Assembly (NCBI RefSeq): GCF_003477605.1
Contig: NZ_QUDR01000015.1
Location: forward strand, 1-64,000
Direction of reading: 5' to 3'
DNA length: 64,000 bases
Origin: Clostridium sp. AF37-5
GTDB taxonomy: Bacteria > Bacillota > Clostridia > Lachnospirales > Lachnospiraceae
The stretch's first letter is position 1. Every line of letters starts with the position of its first letter. Positions 1-8,243 of the stretch are shown piece after piece. The notes under the pieces are model-generated. The model made no database searches, was not told the origin of the DNA, and worked only from the letters and a program-made list of their open reading frames with translations. Position numbers and translations under genes: made by a program.

Positions 1-97
1 CCTTCTTCCCTTTTTAATTACTTATTTTTGCCAATGAAAATTATACACTAACTATCATGTAAATTACACATCTTCTTTCCTTTGTTCGCTAACTTTT

Positions 98-126
98 ATT
101 ATACAACGAATAGAGGGAGAGGACAA
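98..126 (-). promoter_or_regulatory. Leftward promoter for a gene outside the window
   Basis: On the minus strand TTGTCC and TATAAT are separated by 17 bases, and TTG precedes the -10. It reads out of the left edge of the window, so its gene is not visible. The 13-base string ATTATACAACGAA that includes this -10 recurs upstream of the xylanase gene near 10660, where no equally good -35 is seen. Confidence 0.5.
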
Positions 127-153
127 GAATTGGGAATGGAGAATTTATTTCAA

Positions 154-312
154 GTAGGGGAGACACCGTTTTTAGTTTCCGCAGTTACAAGCCTCCCTTA
201 GTGGTTCGTGCACCGCTGCCGCTTGACAAACCTCTGCGAGGTTTGTAGTGCCCTCACCACTAAGGGAGTCTTGTAGCTGCTGGAAAGCTGAAAAGTTGTG
301 TCGCCACTTTTA
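154..312. repeat. Long imperfect hairpin, divergent member of a repeat family
   Basis: The left arm (about 154-210) pairs with the right arm (about 258-312) over some 50 bases with few mismatches. The core is CCCTTAGTGGT against ACCACTAAGGG, and a second hairpin (ACAAACCTC/GAGGTTTGT) sits near the tip. The outer CCGCAGTTACAAG resembles the conserved outer segment of the better-preserved hairpins at 8037, 39969, 40463 and 55553, but the inner part differs. No credible reading frame lies in it. Confidence 0.6.
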
Positions 313-318
313 TCGCAA

Positions 319-560
319 ATGCTGGACAATGGATTTTAGGGATGGCAACTTGCATAATGCAACGTTATTTTGCTCCAACGCCCAAAAGAGTTGCAACATA
401 ACGAAATCATTCTTGCTTCAATGCAACGCTCTATGGCAAATTGTGCCTTAAACGTTGTTTTTTCAATGTGATTTGTCGCGAAACGACTTGTTGAAAGCGG
501 AAAACGAGGAAAAATTACAACTCTTTATGTCAATTCCCTAAAATAGCGTTGCATTGCTTC
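319..560. repeat. GTTGCA/TGCAAC-rich intergenic repeat
   Basis: No gene is seen here. The stretch contains many GTTGCA or TGCAAC words. Positions 420-463, read in reverse complement, align with 40223-40266: both have AAAAACAAC, then TTAAGGCA, then a TTTGC word and CGTTGCAT. At both places the repeat lies beside a long hairpin element, so the two may be parts of one compound element. Confidence 0.4.
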
Positions 561-581
561 CCCTCCTTTCGCCACCATCGC

Positions 582-615
582 AAAATAAAACCATTTTTTC
601 CAATGGTTTTATTTT
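582..615 (-). terminator. AT-rich hairpin terminator after the MetE-like gene
   Basis: A 14-bp perfect inverted repeat (AAAATAAAACCATT against AATGGTTTTATTTT) surrounds a 6-base loop six bases past the stop codon at 621. The stem is AT-rich and has a T run on either strand, so it could act in both directions. Confidence 0.6.
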
Positions 616-620
616 ATATT

Positions 621-1736
621 TTATCCCCACACTTCTTCTGCAATCTCTTTTACGAGTTTCAATTTTGCCCACTGCTGCTCCTCAGTCAATTTATTACCGA
701 TTTCACAGGAAGCAAATCCACACTGTGGACTTAAGCACAAGCGTTCAAGTGGAATATATTTCGCTGCTTCATGAATTCTTTCAATAACTTCTTTTTTATC
801 TTCAAGCTCCGGTGTTTTGGTTGTAATCAGTCCAAGTACTACTTTTTTGTCCGGTGAAACTTTAGCAAGTGGTGCAAAACCGCCGGAACGCTCGTCGTCA
901 TACTCTAAGAACAAAGCGTCTACATTTTCTTTGGCAAATACATAATCAGCCACACTGTCATAAGGACCGCTGGTAAAATATGTCGAATGATAATTGCCGC
1001 GGCAGATATGTGAAGTAATTACCATATCCTCCGGCTTTCCTTCCAATGCCAGATTATTCACAGCCAGCAAACTCTGTTTCACTTCTTCTAAGTCAATACC
1101 AAGGCTTTTGTAACGCTGTTTTGCGGCATCACCCACAACGGCACCCCATGTACAGTCATCCAACTGCAAATTGCGGCAGCCTGCCTCATAAAACTGGCGG
1201 ATAACATCCTGATATGCCACTCCAATATCATGAATCAGTTCTTCATCTGTCGCATAAAATTTTCTTGTTGATTCCACATTCTGCGGAACAATAAACTGCT
1301 GGAACATCTGTGCCGGTGCTGGAATTGTATATTTTGCAACTGTATTTTCATCTTCCAAAGTTTTCAAAAACTTAAAGTATTCAACAAATGGATGTGCTTT
1401 CGCTTTAATTTTTCCAACTACATAAGTATCTTCCAGAGAAGCGAGCTCGCCTGCAAACTGTACGCCGCCTCCGGTTACCTCATGTGCTACTCCCTCAAAT
1501 CCCCACATAAAATCCAAATGCCAGTAAGTTCTACGGAACTCACCATCAGTAATCACATGGAATCCCAAGTCCTTCTGTTTGGCAACAACTTCACGAATTG
1601 CCTCATTGATTGTCTCGTCTAATTCTTCTTTTTCAATTTTCCCATCCTCATACAGCGCCTTCGCCTTCTTTACCTTTTCCGGGCGTAAAAAACTTCCTAC
1701 ATAATCATATCGAAATGGTTCCTGCAATGCTGTCAT
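621..1736 (-). CDS. MetE-like (YxjG/YxjH-type) cobalamin-independent methyltransferase
   Basis: This 371-residue protein matches the C-terminal catalytic half of cobalamin-independent methionine synthase, as in the stand-alone YxjG/YxjH proteins. That family transfers a methyl group, probably to homocysteine; the methyl donor of the short forms is uncertain. Visible zinc-ligand candidates are the His and Cys of SHICRGN, the Glu of LEYDDE and the Cys of SPQCGFAS, with VITDGEFRR and QLDDCTWG as other family motifs. The start at 1736 is chosen because GGAGG lies 8 bases upstream; a start 14 codons earlier has no such site. The LysR gene just upstream on the same strand is a plausible regulator. 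A hairpin terminator follows. Confidence 0.85.
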   Translation of the reverse strand: MTALQEPFRYDYVGSFLRPEKVKKAKALYEDGKIEKEELDETINEAIREVVAKQKDLGFHVITDGEFRRTYWHLDFMWGFEGVAHEVTGGGVQFAGELASLEDTYVVGKIKAKAHPFVEYFKFLKTLEDENTVAKYTIPAPAQMFQQFIVPQNVESTRKFYATDEELIHDIGVAYQDVIRQFYEAGCRNLQLDDCTWGAVVGDAAKQRYKSLGIDLEEVKQSLLAVNNLALEGKPEDMVITSHICRGNYHSTYFTSGPYDSVADYVFAKENVDALFLEYDDERSGGFAPLAKVSPDKKVVLGLITTKTPELEDKKEVIERIHEAAKYIPLERLCLSPQCGFASCEIGNKLTEEQQWAKLKLVKEIAEEVWG

Positions 1737-1768
1737 CTTCAAATCCTCCGTTTTTCTTTGATGAGGAT

Positions 1769-1797
1769 AGTGTAGCATTGTTTATTTCTTTTGTGAA
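1769..1797 (-). promoter_or_regulatory. Candidate promoter of the MetE-like gene
   Basis: TTCACA and TACACT are separated by 17 bases on the minus strand, about 33 bases before the start codon at 1736. It lies in the 90-base gap after the LysR stop, so the gene may have its own promoter as well as read-through. The match is moderate. Confidence 0.35.
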
Positions 1798-1826
1798 ATA
1801 CATATAACCATGCCTTCACTATAGCT

Positions 1827-2732
1827 TCAAACTATAGACAGATAATTTTTTATTGCTTCCTGATAATATAAAGCGTAGCGGCTTAACATCGTATTTTTCT
1901 TACGAATCATGCCGATCCGCATATCACAATCCGACACAAGGGGCTTTGCAATAATATTTTCACCATTTAACTTCTGGTCGATGACACCGGAGCAAACCGT
2001 AAATCCATTTAACCCAATCACAAGGTTAAACAGCGTTGCACGGTCGCGCACCTGAATATTTTTCGGAAAATCCAGCATACTCAAAAACTCCTCAGCAAAA
2101 TAAAAAGAGTTCCGTTCTCCCTGCTCATATACCAGATACGGATATGGCTGCAAATCATCCAGTGTAATTTCTTTCTTATTTGCCAGCGGGTGCTCACGGC
2201 AGATAAACACGTGCGGTTCTGCCACAAACAATTCTTCAAATACAAGTCCGTTTTTCTTCATAAGTTTCGTCAGAACTTCCTCGTTGTGCGCCGACAAATA
2301 TAAAATTCCAACCTCACTTTTCCCCTGCGCCACGTCATCAATAATCTCTCCGGTCTGTGTCTCGCGCAAAATGAAATTGTACTGGCTGGCATCGTACTGT
2401 TTCACCAAATCCACAAACGCATTGACCGCAAAAGAATAATGCTGGCACGACACTGAAAATTTCGGCGTCCGGTTTTTATCCTTGCCAAAATGCTCCTGCA
2501 TAATGTCCGCCTGTTCCAAAAGCATCCGTGAATAAGCAAGCAGCTCCTCACCTTCTCTTGTTATCACAACGCCCTTGCTGGAGCGTGAAAAAGCAGTCAC
2601 GCCCATTTCCTTTTCCAAATTTTGAATTGCCGCACTAAGACTTGGCTGCGAAATAAAAAGTTTCTGTGCTGCCTCCGAAATGCTCCCACACTCCGCAACT
2701 GTCACCAAATATTTTAACTGTTGTAATGTCAT
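1827..2732 (-). CDS. LysR-family transcriptional regulator
   Basis: This 301-residue protein has the usual LysR layout. The N-terminal winged helix-turn-helix covers residues 1-60 (MTLQQLKYLVTVAECGSIS, then AAQKLFISQPSLSAAIQNLE), and an effector-binding domain of the periplasmic-binding type follows. The reading frame stays open a further 83 codons upstream, but the HTH begins exactly at the ATG at 2732, which has AAGGGG 7 bases before it, and a promoter lies just upstream. It is divergent from the TetR gene and upstream of the MetE-like gene on its own strand, so it may control methionine or one-carbon genes; that is inference from position. Confidence 0.88.
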   Translation of the reverse strand: MTLQQLKYLVTVAECGSISEAAQKLFISQPSLSAAIQNLEKEMGVTAFSRSSKGVVITREGEELLAYSRMLLEQADIMQEHFGKDKNRTPKFSVSCQHYSFAVNAFVDLVKQYDASQYNFILRETQTGEIIDDVAQGKSEVGILYLSAHNEEVLTKLMKKNGLVFEELFVAEPHVFICREHPLANKKEITLDDLQPYPYLVYEQGERNSFYFAEEFLSMLDFPKNIQVRDRATLFNLVIGLNGFTVCSGVIDQKLNGENIIAKPLVSDCDMRIGMIRKKNTMLSRYALYYQEAIKNYLSIV

Positions 2733-2765
2733 ACCTTTTCCCCTTATTGTATATAAATCCCTTTC

Positions 2766-2794
2766 ATTATAGGATTTCCGGCAAATTCTGTCCA
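2766..2794 (-). promoter_or_regulatory. Promoter of the LysR gene
   Basis: TGGACA and TATAAT are separated by 17 bases on the minus strand, ending about 34 bases before the LysR start codon. It is divergent from the plus-strand promoter at 2810, with only 15 bases between the two -35 elements, so regulators bound here could affect both. Confidence 0.6.
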
Positions 2795-2809
2795 TAGACA
2801 ATTCTTTCA

Positions 2810-2839
2810 TTGACACAATAATTTCCCTCATGTTATAAT
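2810..2839 (+). promoter_or_regulatory. Strong promoter of the TetR and lectin-protein genes
   Basis: TTGACA and TATAAT are separated by 18 bases, with TG one base before the -10 (an extended -10). The expected transcription start is near 2846, giving a leader of about 87 bases before the TetR ATG. Confidence 0.75.
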
Positions 2840-2932
2840 TGGGTTGCAACTCAAACAGCAATTCATTTCTGTTTCGAGACACACGAAGGGATTTTACATA
2901 AAATAAAAAAAGGAAGGAGGAATGCAAAGTAC

Positions 2933-3637
2933 ATGGCAAGAAAATACGACAGTGAAGAAACGAAGCAGAAAATTCTGTCATCCAGTGTCCGCTTGTTTAT
3001 AGAAAAGGGATATCACGAGACAACGATGACGGAAATTCTTCATGATGCAGGCGTATCCGGCAGCAGTTTTCACTCCATTTTTCACACAAAAGATGGCGTT
3101 CTTGCAGAACTGACAGAATTCATGTTTGAAAATCAGTTTGGTGTAGCAGAAAATATTATCGGAACCGGGAAAAATCCGGTGCTTCTCTACGCCGTTGAAA
3201 CCTGTATTCAGTTGACGCTTACCGAGATGAATGAACATCTGCGCGATATTTACATGGAAGCCTACACGCAGCCGGCATTGATGGATTATATTCACAAGCA
3301 TACAGCAAAAAAAATCGCGATGATTTTCAGGCAGTATAATAAAGACTTTCAGGAAAGTGATTTTTACGAAATGGAAATTGGGACAGCCGGATGTATGCGT
3401 GCCTATATTTCAAAAAAATGTGATATGTATTTTACTTTGGAAAAGAAACTTGAGCGGTTTCTAAGAGTAACGCTTGGCGCATATCATGTACCGGATGACA
3501 TACAGCGTGAAACCATCGCTTATATTGGAAAATTAAAAATCCGGGAAATCACCGGTCAGGTCATGAATAAATTGTTTATGGCTCTGGCAATGAAATATGA
3601 TTTTACATTTCATGAGGCAAACACAAAAAAGAAATGA
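2933..3637 (+). CDS. TetR/AcrR-family transcriptional regulator
   Basis: This 234-residue protein opens with a TetR DNA-binding domain at residues 1-55: KILSSSVRLFIEKGYHETTM, then ILHDAGVSGSSFHSIFHTKDG, the typical helix-turn-helix followed by F-x-K/D-G. The C-terminal helical ligand domain shows no family signature I can name. AGGAGG lies about 13 bases before the ATG, a little far. The stop overlaps the first ATG of the next gene, the secreted lectin-like protein, which suggests co-transcription and perhaps that this repressor controls that surface protein. The ligand is unknown. Confidence 0.85.
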   Translation: MARKYDSEETKQKILSSSVRLFIEKGYHETTMTEILHDAGVSGSSFHSIFHTKDGVLAELTEFMFENQFGVAENIIGTGKNPVLLYAVETCIQLTLTEMNEHLRDIYMEAYTQPALMDYIHKHTAKKIAMIFRQYNKDFQESDFYEMEIGTAGCMRAYISKKCDMYFTLEKKLERFLRVTLGAYHVPDDIQRETIAYIGKLKIREITGQVMNKLFMALAMKYDFTFHEANTKKK

Positions 3638-3645
3638 GGGATATT

Positions 3646-6432
3646 ATGACAAGGAAAGAATTTCACAAGAGACTTTTGATTACGTCTCTTCTTCTGGGGC
3701 TGGTACTCCCCTTGGCAAATGTACCGGTAACATCATCATTAAACCAGACCAAAAAAGCGGCGGCAGCAGAGCCGGCCGTAATGACTTTTGCCGAGGGCGA
3801 GGGTACCGGAGAAGAATTTAAGGAAGAATCCTGGGTGATGGACTCTAATGCGGCTGGAGAGCCACACAAAGGTTCACTGGCTATTGAAAGCTACCAACCC
3901 AGCTCAGACACTTATGGTATTAAAAAAAATCCATATTCAAAAAAGGAAACCCCGGAAAAAGTAATCCGGCTGTTTGACGTGGCAAAACCGTATTCTGCAC
4001 CCGAATCCGCCGCCGAGGAAGATCCGAATAAAAGTACCTCTGATTACCGTTCCACAATAATCACACTAAATCAACTGGTTCCGCTAAATAGCAGATCACA
4101 GTTTTCCACAAAATTTACCTTTTCACTCCCGGACGCCTGCGTCAACACCAAACAGGCAGGAGGGAAAGAATTCGCCAGAGAAGTCGGCGGCGACGGCCTT
4201 GCCTTTTTCATGGAAGATTACATATCCGATCCGGAAGATTTAGCGTATACGTATTCCGGTGGTGACACCTATACATTCGGCATGCAATGTGACGAAAAAA
4301 GACTCATGGTCGAAATGGATTCCCAATATAATGGTGCCTATTGTAACATGAATAGAACGGGCGACGTATATCCATATGATGAAAATCGCCCATTTTCCTA
4401 TGAAAGCTGGGATTATGATAACCAATTATACTTTCACAAAGACCAAACCTATACCGGGAAAAATGACTACGAAAAAAACTTTAATCCTTATGAGGGCACG
4501 GACGGCAGAGAGTACGCCGCTTACCGCAATTACAAGTATGCCGAGCGCTTTGACCATATCGGCATCACGCTAAACAGCGACCATGCCCGTCACGACGCCA
4601 TTTATTACCTAAACGGTCTTGACCCAACCAAAACGGTTGAAAAAACAAAAGATGGAAAAAACTATACGGCGTACGAAAATCTTGCTTATTTTGATGCCTG
4701 TGCAGGTGGCGTTCTGGATGACACAGATAAGTTAGAGGCTGCCTATCAGGACACCTCGAAAAAGAGCAACAAGGTCAGTGATTCTTCCACCTGTGCCACC
4801 CGTTTTGCAGACGCAGGGGTAAATGACAGACTTTTTACCGTATGGATTGACTACGATGGCGAAAAAATGTATGTCCGCTATGCCAATGGCGATTTTGCCA
4901 ATGCGAAAAGACCATCCAAACCGCAGATTGAAAAAGAAATTGACCTTCACTCCCGTTTTGACAACAAAAAGGCTTTGATTGGTTTTTCTTCATCAATCAA
5001 TGCCTCCAAGGCGAATACAACTTTGCACGCCTTCCAGTTTACCAATAAGTATAAACCAATTGACGAAGAGGCATCATATCAAATCAATTACTGGAAGTTA
5101 AATCCGAACACAGAATATTATGTAAAGGCAGAATCTTCCGAGGTTATGACAGGTGCCGTTGGCGACACTGTCACTGTGGCTGAAGCAGATCCCAGCTATG
5201 CGACAAAATATAGTAATGATTACTATCACATAAGCACAATCACACCGCAGGATTCCTCTGTCACACTCGAAAACGCGGATACACATTACCAAATGAATTT
5301 GTATTATGAACCGGAGAAAACAACCTATAAGGTACTCTACTATCAGGAAACAGAAGATGGTAACTATAAACTGCTGAACGAATACGTAAGCCCCCCAACC
5401 TACATTGGGAAGACCGTTTATGCAGAAATTAAGGAGCCCGATGGATATATGCAGGGTGGAGATGATACTACTACATTTGGAATTGTTAAGCCAAACAATG
5501 CCACGATACTTAAGGTTTATTACGATAAATACATACCCCTGCCGGAACCAACTGAGGTGGGACAGACACCATCACCATCACCAAGCCCGACTCCAACTGC
5601 TACACCGACTGCTACACCAACCACTACGCCGACTGCTACACCAACCACTACGCCGACTGTCACACCAACCACTACGCCGACTGTCACTCCAACGCAGCGG
5701 GCAACAGCGACTCCGACGATGGCACCAACCATAGCACCGACTACTGTTCCAACTCAGGTTCCAACCGTTGCACCAACCGTTGCACCAACCGTTGCACCAA
5801 CCGTTGCACCAACCGCTGCACCGACAAAAAAAACAGTCAAAGTTTCCGTAAGCAAAAAGCTGATTCAACCGGTAAAAGCGAGCAAAAACGCTAACCAACT
5901 TTTCTGGAATCCGGTAAAAAATGCGGACGGATATTTCATTTACGCCTCTGCCTGCAATGAAAACGGAAAAGAGCGTAAAGTAAAGAAAATTGCCGACATT
6001 AAAAACCGAACAACCACTTCTTACACCCACAAAAACTGTGAAAAAGATACGTGGTATAAATACCGTATTACGGCTTACCGCATTATCGGGAAGAAAAAAA
6101 CTGCAATCAGTAAATCACTGGAATTACATTCGCTGACGAAAGGAAGTAAAACTTACGAAAATCCTTCGCGCGTAAAAATCCGCAGTGGTAAAAAACTTTC
6201 TTTAAAGGCCGGAAGCACTAAGAAAATACGAGCACAAGTAATTGTACCAAAAGGGAAAAAAACCTGCTGGCACATTCAAAAAATCCGCTACCTTGTGAGC
6301 GATTCCTCTGTACTGACCGTATCAAAAAAAGGTAAAATCAGAGCAAAAAAAGCAGGGCATGCGACAATTTATGCCGTTGCCCAAAATGGTGTAACCGCTA
6401 AAATTAAAGTCAGCGTAATAGCTGCAAAATGA
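3646..6432 (+). CDS. Secreted L-type-lectin-like surface protein with Thr/Pro linker and Ig-like tail
   Basis: The 928-residue product starts with a signal peptide (RKEFHKRLL, a hydrophobic stretch, then an Ala-rich end near residue 40). A legume-type lectin-like domain follows to about residue 460; GGDGLAFFMED is characteristic. Residues about 475-625 resemble MucBP-type repeats (YQINYWKLN, YKVLYYQE). Then come a Pro/Thr linker of about 85 residues, a fibronectin-III-like domain (WNPVKNADGYFIYASA) and a bacterial Ig-like (Big2) domain to the end. No LPXTG signal is seen. GAGGG lies 5 bases before the ATG at 3646; the ATG at 3634 overlaps the TetR stop and has a poorer site. A role in binding glycans outside the cell is inferred from domains. 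Confidence 0.75.
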   Translation: MTRKEFHKRLLITSLLLGLVLPLANVPVTSSLNQTKKAAAAEPAVMTFAEGEGTGEEFKEESWVMDSNAAGEPHKGSLAIESYQPSSDTYGIKKNPYSKKETPEKVIRLFDVAKPYSAPESAAEEDPNKSTSDYRSTIITLNQLVPLNSRSQFSTKFTFSLPDACVNTKQAGGKEFAREVGGDGLAFFMEDYISDPEDLAYTYSGGDTYTFGMQCDEKRLMVEMDSQYNGAYCNMNRTGDVYPYDENRPFSYESWDYDNQLYFHKDQTYTGKNDYEKNFNPYEGTDGREYAAYRNYKYAERFDHIGITLNSDHARHDAIYYLNGLDPTKTVEKTKDGKNYTAYENLAYFDACAGGVLDDTDKLEAAYQDTSKKSNKVSDSSTCATRFADAGVNDRLFTVWIDYDGEKMYVRYANGDFANAKRPSKPQIEKEIDLHSRFDNKKALIGFSSSINASKANTTLHAFQFTNKYKPIDEEASYQINYWKLNPNTEYYVKAESSEVMTGAVGDTVTVAEADPSYATKYSNDYYHISTITPQDSSVTLENADTHYQMNLYYEPEKTTYKVLYYQETEDGNYKLLNEYVSPPTYIGKTVYAEIKEPDGYMQGGDDTTTFGIVKPNNATILKVYYDKYIPLPEPTEVGQTPSPSPSPTPTATPTATPTTTPTATPTTTPTVTPTTTPTVTPTQRATATPTMAPTIAPTTVPTQVPTVAPTVAPTVAPTVAPTAAPTKKTVKVSVSKKLIQPVKASKNANQLFWNPVKNADGYFIYASACNENGKERKVKKIADIKNRTTTSYTHKNCEKDTWYKYRITAYRIIGKKKTAISKSLELHSLTKGSKTYENPSRVKIRSGKKLSLKAGSTKKIRAQVIVPKGKKTCWHIQKIRYLVSDSSVLTVSKKGKIRAKKAGHATIYAVAQNGVTAKIKVSVIAAK
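5573..5832 (+). repeat. Tandem Pro/Thr-coding repeats in the lectin-like protein
   Basis: The linker is built of short tandem units of the type P-T-[AVT]-T or P-T-V-A. Five consecutive 12-base units (CCAACCGTTGCA) occupy 5761-5820, the last with one change. Such arrays can gain or lose units by slippage and change linker length without shifting the frame. Confidence 0.8.
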
Positions 6433-6437
6433 TAAAG

Positions 6438-6537
6438 AAAAAAGTGCCGGAAATTCGCATTTTTATGGATTCAAATATTCTGAAAGCATATCAGAAACAC
6501 AATTTTTGATTTCCACTGCGATGCTCCGGCACTTTTC
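6438..6537. other. Widely spaced inverted repeat around the hipA 3' end
   Basis: AAAAGTGCCGGA at 6438-6449 pairs perfectly with TCCGGCACTTTT at 6526-6537, inside the hipA coding end. The lectin gene stops at 6432, so read-through from the left would form a stem with a 76-base loop. It could act as a loose terminator between the convergent genes. This is observation only. Confidence 0.35.
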
Positions 6538-7599
6538 TTTTGATAAGCCGGCCTGTGTTCCTACAAAAATTAATTCTTTGCTTCCCGGATTTTTCCCATT
6601 CCCAGCCACAGTTGTCGTGTGCTCTCCATAATATGTCGTACTATATGTCAAATCATACGCCGGACTCAGCCGCCAGCACTTTTTCTCCTCTTCATAAAGA
6701 AAAGAGAAGTTTTTTGCATGGTCGTCTCGATTGTGAGCATACACATTAAAACACATACGGCGGTACATATTCTCCAAATCCTCCGGTGAATTATTGGTTA
6801 TTATTTTCGTAAGTTTCATCAAATCCTGATAATCAAGAACAGGCTGCTCAAAATCCAACTCCAAAAGTGCCGCCACTGTCAACATATGCACTCTTTCCAT
6901 TTCTCCATGCTGATTTTTCCGGTCAAAGCGTTTCGTACCAAAATAGCCGCTGCATTTACCTGACGGAAACAAATTACATTCACTCATCGTAATTCCACAC
7001 TGCTCGGCACACAGATAATAATCGTATTCCATTTTTCCAATATCCGCACGGTCCACATGCGCCGGAAATTTAATAATCCATGGCTCCCCATCTATTTCCA
7101 TCATAACTTTAGGTCTGGCTCCGCCACTGGTTCCGCCCAAACGATACAATTCATCCAGTTTTTCTGTCTCCTCTGTATTCAAAATGCGCTGACATTCTTC
7201 TGCCAGTTCATCCAGATTATCCACGTCCTGACCATAGGACAGATTTCTTTCGGGTCGATAAATAAGTGCTCCCATCCCTTGAGTTCCTACTACTGCCAAA
7301 CGGTCAATAATTGAAAATTCATCTCTATTTATCCCATGTTTTTTTAACATTCTATCTAACAATAACTGCCCCCACGCATCCGGCAGGCTGTCTGCAAACA
7401 CGCCGAATAAACCTCGAAAATAATCTTTTGTGGGAACAAAAACCCGTTTTTCCAATGGAAGTGAAAAAGGGCTGATAGAAAAACCGTCCGCCAGCCATTC
7501 ATCAGCATATTCAAATGCTGCTTTTTTTGATTCCGTAAGTGCCATCGTCCCTACAAGCCGCTCCCCGTAATAAACATGCAACACTTTATTTTCCCTCAT
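6463..7599 (-). CDS. hipA: HipA-family serine/threonine kinase toxin
   Basis: This 378-residue protein has both HipA_N and HipA_C regions in one chain. Visible kinase features are the Gly-rich loop with a phospho-acceptor-type Ser (GGTSGGARPK), the catalytic loop HNRDDHAKNFSF and the metal-binding PAYDLT. HipA toxins phosphorylate an aminoacyl-tRNA synthetase and stop growth; the target here is not known. The ATG at 7599 has AGGAGG 6 bases before it and overlaps the end of hipB by 14 bases; the frame is open further upstream but without support. The module is downstream of its HTH antitoxin in the usual hipB-hipA order. Confidence 0.88.
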   Translation of the reverse strand: MRENKVLHVYYGERLVGTMALTESKKAAFEYADEWLADGFSISPFSLPLEKRVFVPTKDYFRGLFGVFADSLPDAWGQLLLDRMLKKHGINRDEFSIIDRLAVVGTQGMGALIYRPERNLSYGQDVDNLDELAEECQRILNTEETEKLDELYRLGGTSGGARPKVMMEIDGEPWIIKFPAHVDRADIGKMEYDYYLCAEQCGITMSECNLFPSGKCSGYFGTKRFDRKNQHGEMERVHMLTVAALLELDFEQPVLDYQDLMKLTKIITNNSPEDLENMYRRMCFNVYAHNRDDHAKNFSFLYEEEKKCWRLSPAYDLTYSTTYYGEHTTTVAGNGKNPGSKELIFVGTQAGLSKEKCRSIAVEIKNCVSDMLSEYLNP

Positions 7600-7864
7600 T
7601 GATAACCTCCTGAATACTTCGATACGGAACATCCGTAAATAAATTCCGTATCTCATCCACCTCATTCAGAGCAAATGCCAGCTTCGTTAAAGAGAGTAGT
7701 GAAATCTGCCCTGTCGTCTCGAAACGCTTAATTGAGCCGTAACTTACACCGCTCATTTCCGATAATTTTTTCTGGGAAATCGAACGCCTTTTGCGAATCC
7801 CTCGTATTCTGCCCGCCAGCTTCATATCGATTTCCTCTGCTGTCTCCCATATTAATTTCTCCAT
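7586..7864 (-). CDS. hipB: HipB-like XRE antitoxin
   Basis: This 92-residue protein has an XRE helix-turn-helix at about residues 18-70 (GIRKRRSISQKKLSEMSGVS, then GSIKRFETTGQISLLSLTKL). It should bind and neutralise HipA and repress the pair. The ATG at 7864 has AAAGGTG about 7 bases upstream; an internal Met at residue 14 is possible but lacks a site. Palindromic operator candidates lie directly upstream. Confidence 0.85.
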   Translation of the reverse strand: MEKLIWETAEEIDMKLAGRIRGIRKRRSISQKKLSEMSGVSYGSIKRFETTGQISLLSLTKLAFALNEVDEIRNLFTDVPYRSIQEVINEGK

Positions 7865-7875
7865 TTTATGTCACC

Positions 7876-7967
7876 TTTATGTGTTGTTTTTACAGATAAT
7901 ATATTATCTAATTTGTGGTATTTTTATGTGTTTTGTATAATATATTATCTATTTATATATTATCATA
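7876..7967 (-). promoter_or_regulatory. Tandem palindromic operators upstream of hipBA
   Basis: A perfect 16-bp palindrome, AGATAATATATTATCT, lies at 7894-7909. The 12-bp core ATAATATATTAT recurs at 7937-7948, and a partial copy follows near 7956-7967. The two full copies sit in a direct repeat of about 37 bases (each begins TTTATGTGTT) offset by about 45 bases. This fits cooperative HipB dimers on repeated operators; binding is inference. Confidence 0.6.
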
Positions 7968-8036
7968 AGGGTATTGAAAACACAAGAAAAAATCGGTGTT
8001 TTATATTTTTCATAAACCACAAGGGCATCTTTTCGT

Positions 8037-8184
8037 TTTCCGTAATTCAACAGAAAAGCTTTGTGCCTCGTGGGTTTTGAGTACGTCGGTATGCGGCACT
8101 GGTGGTATCAGTGCCCATACCGCTACGTACTCAACAAACGGGAGTGCCCACGAGTCGCAAAGCTTTTCTGCTGAATTACTCGAA
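8037..8184. repeat. Long hairpin repeat, copy B
   Basis: The arms pair almost perfectly over about 65 bases. From outside in they hold CCGTAATTCAACAGAAAA, a variable segment GCTTTGTGCCTC, then GTGGG, TTTTGAGTACGTCGGTATG and a short loop. The right arm carries an unpaired bulge (ACAAACGGGAGTG) just inside CCCAC. The same plan occurs at 39969, 40463 and 55553. It sits between the hipBA operators and the end of the xylanase gene, with no gene in 7968-8243. Confidence 0.75.
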
Positions 8185-8243
8185 TACCAAATACACTGGC
8201 ATCAACTATTCTTCACAAACTGTACTAAGATTTCGTTTATATT

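Noticed and set aside
248..451. Short open frame in the left intergenic region
   Set aside because: It begins inside the hairpin arm, has no ribosome site and resembles no protein.
1819..1837. CTATAG/CTATAG hairpin at the end of the LysR gene as a terminator
   Set aside because: The stem is only 6 AT-rich pairs and each half is itself a palindrome; too weak to call.
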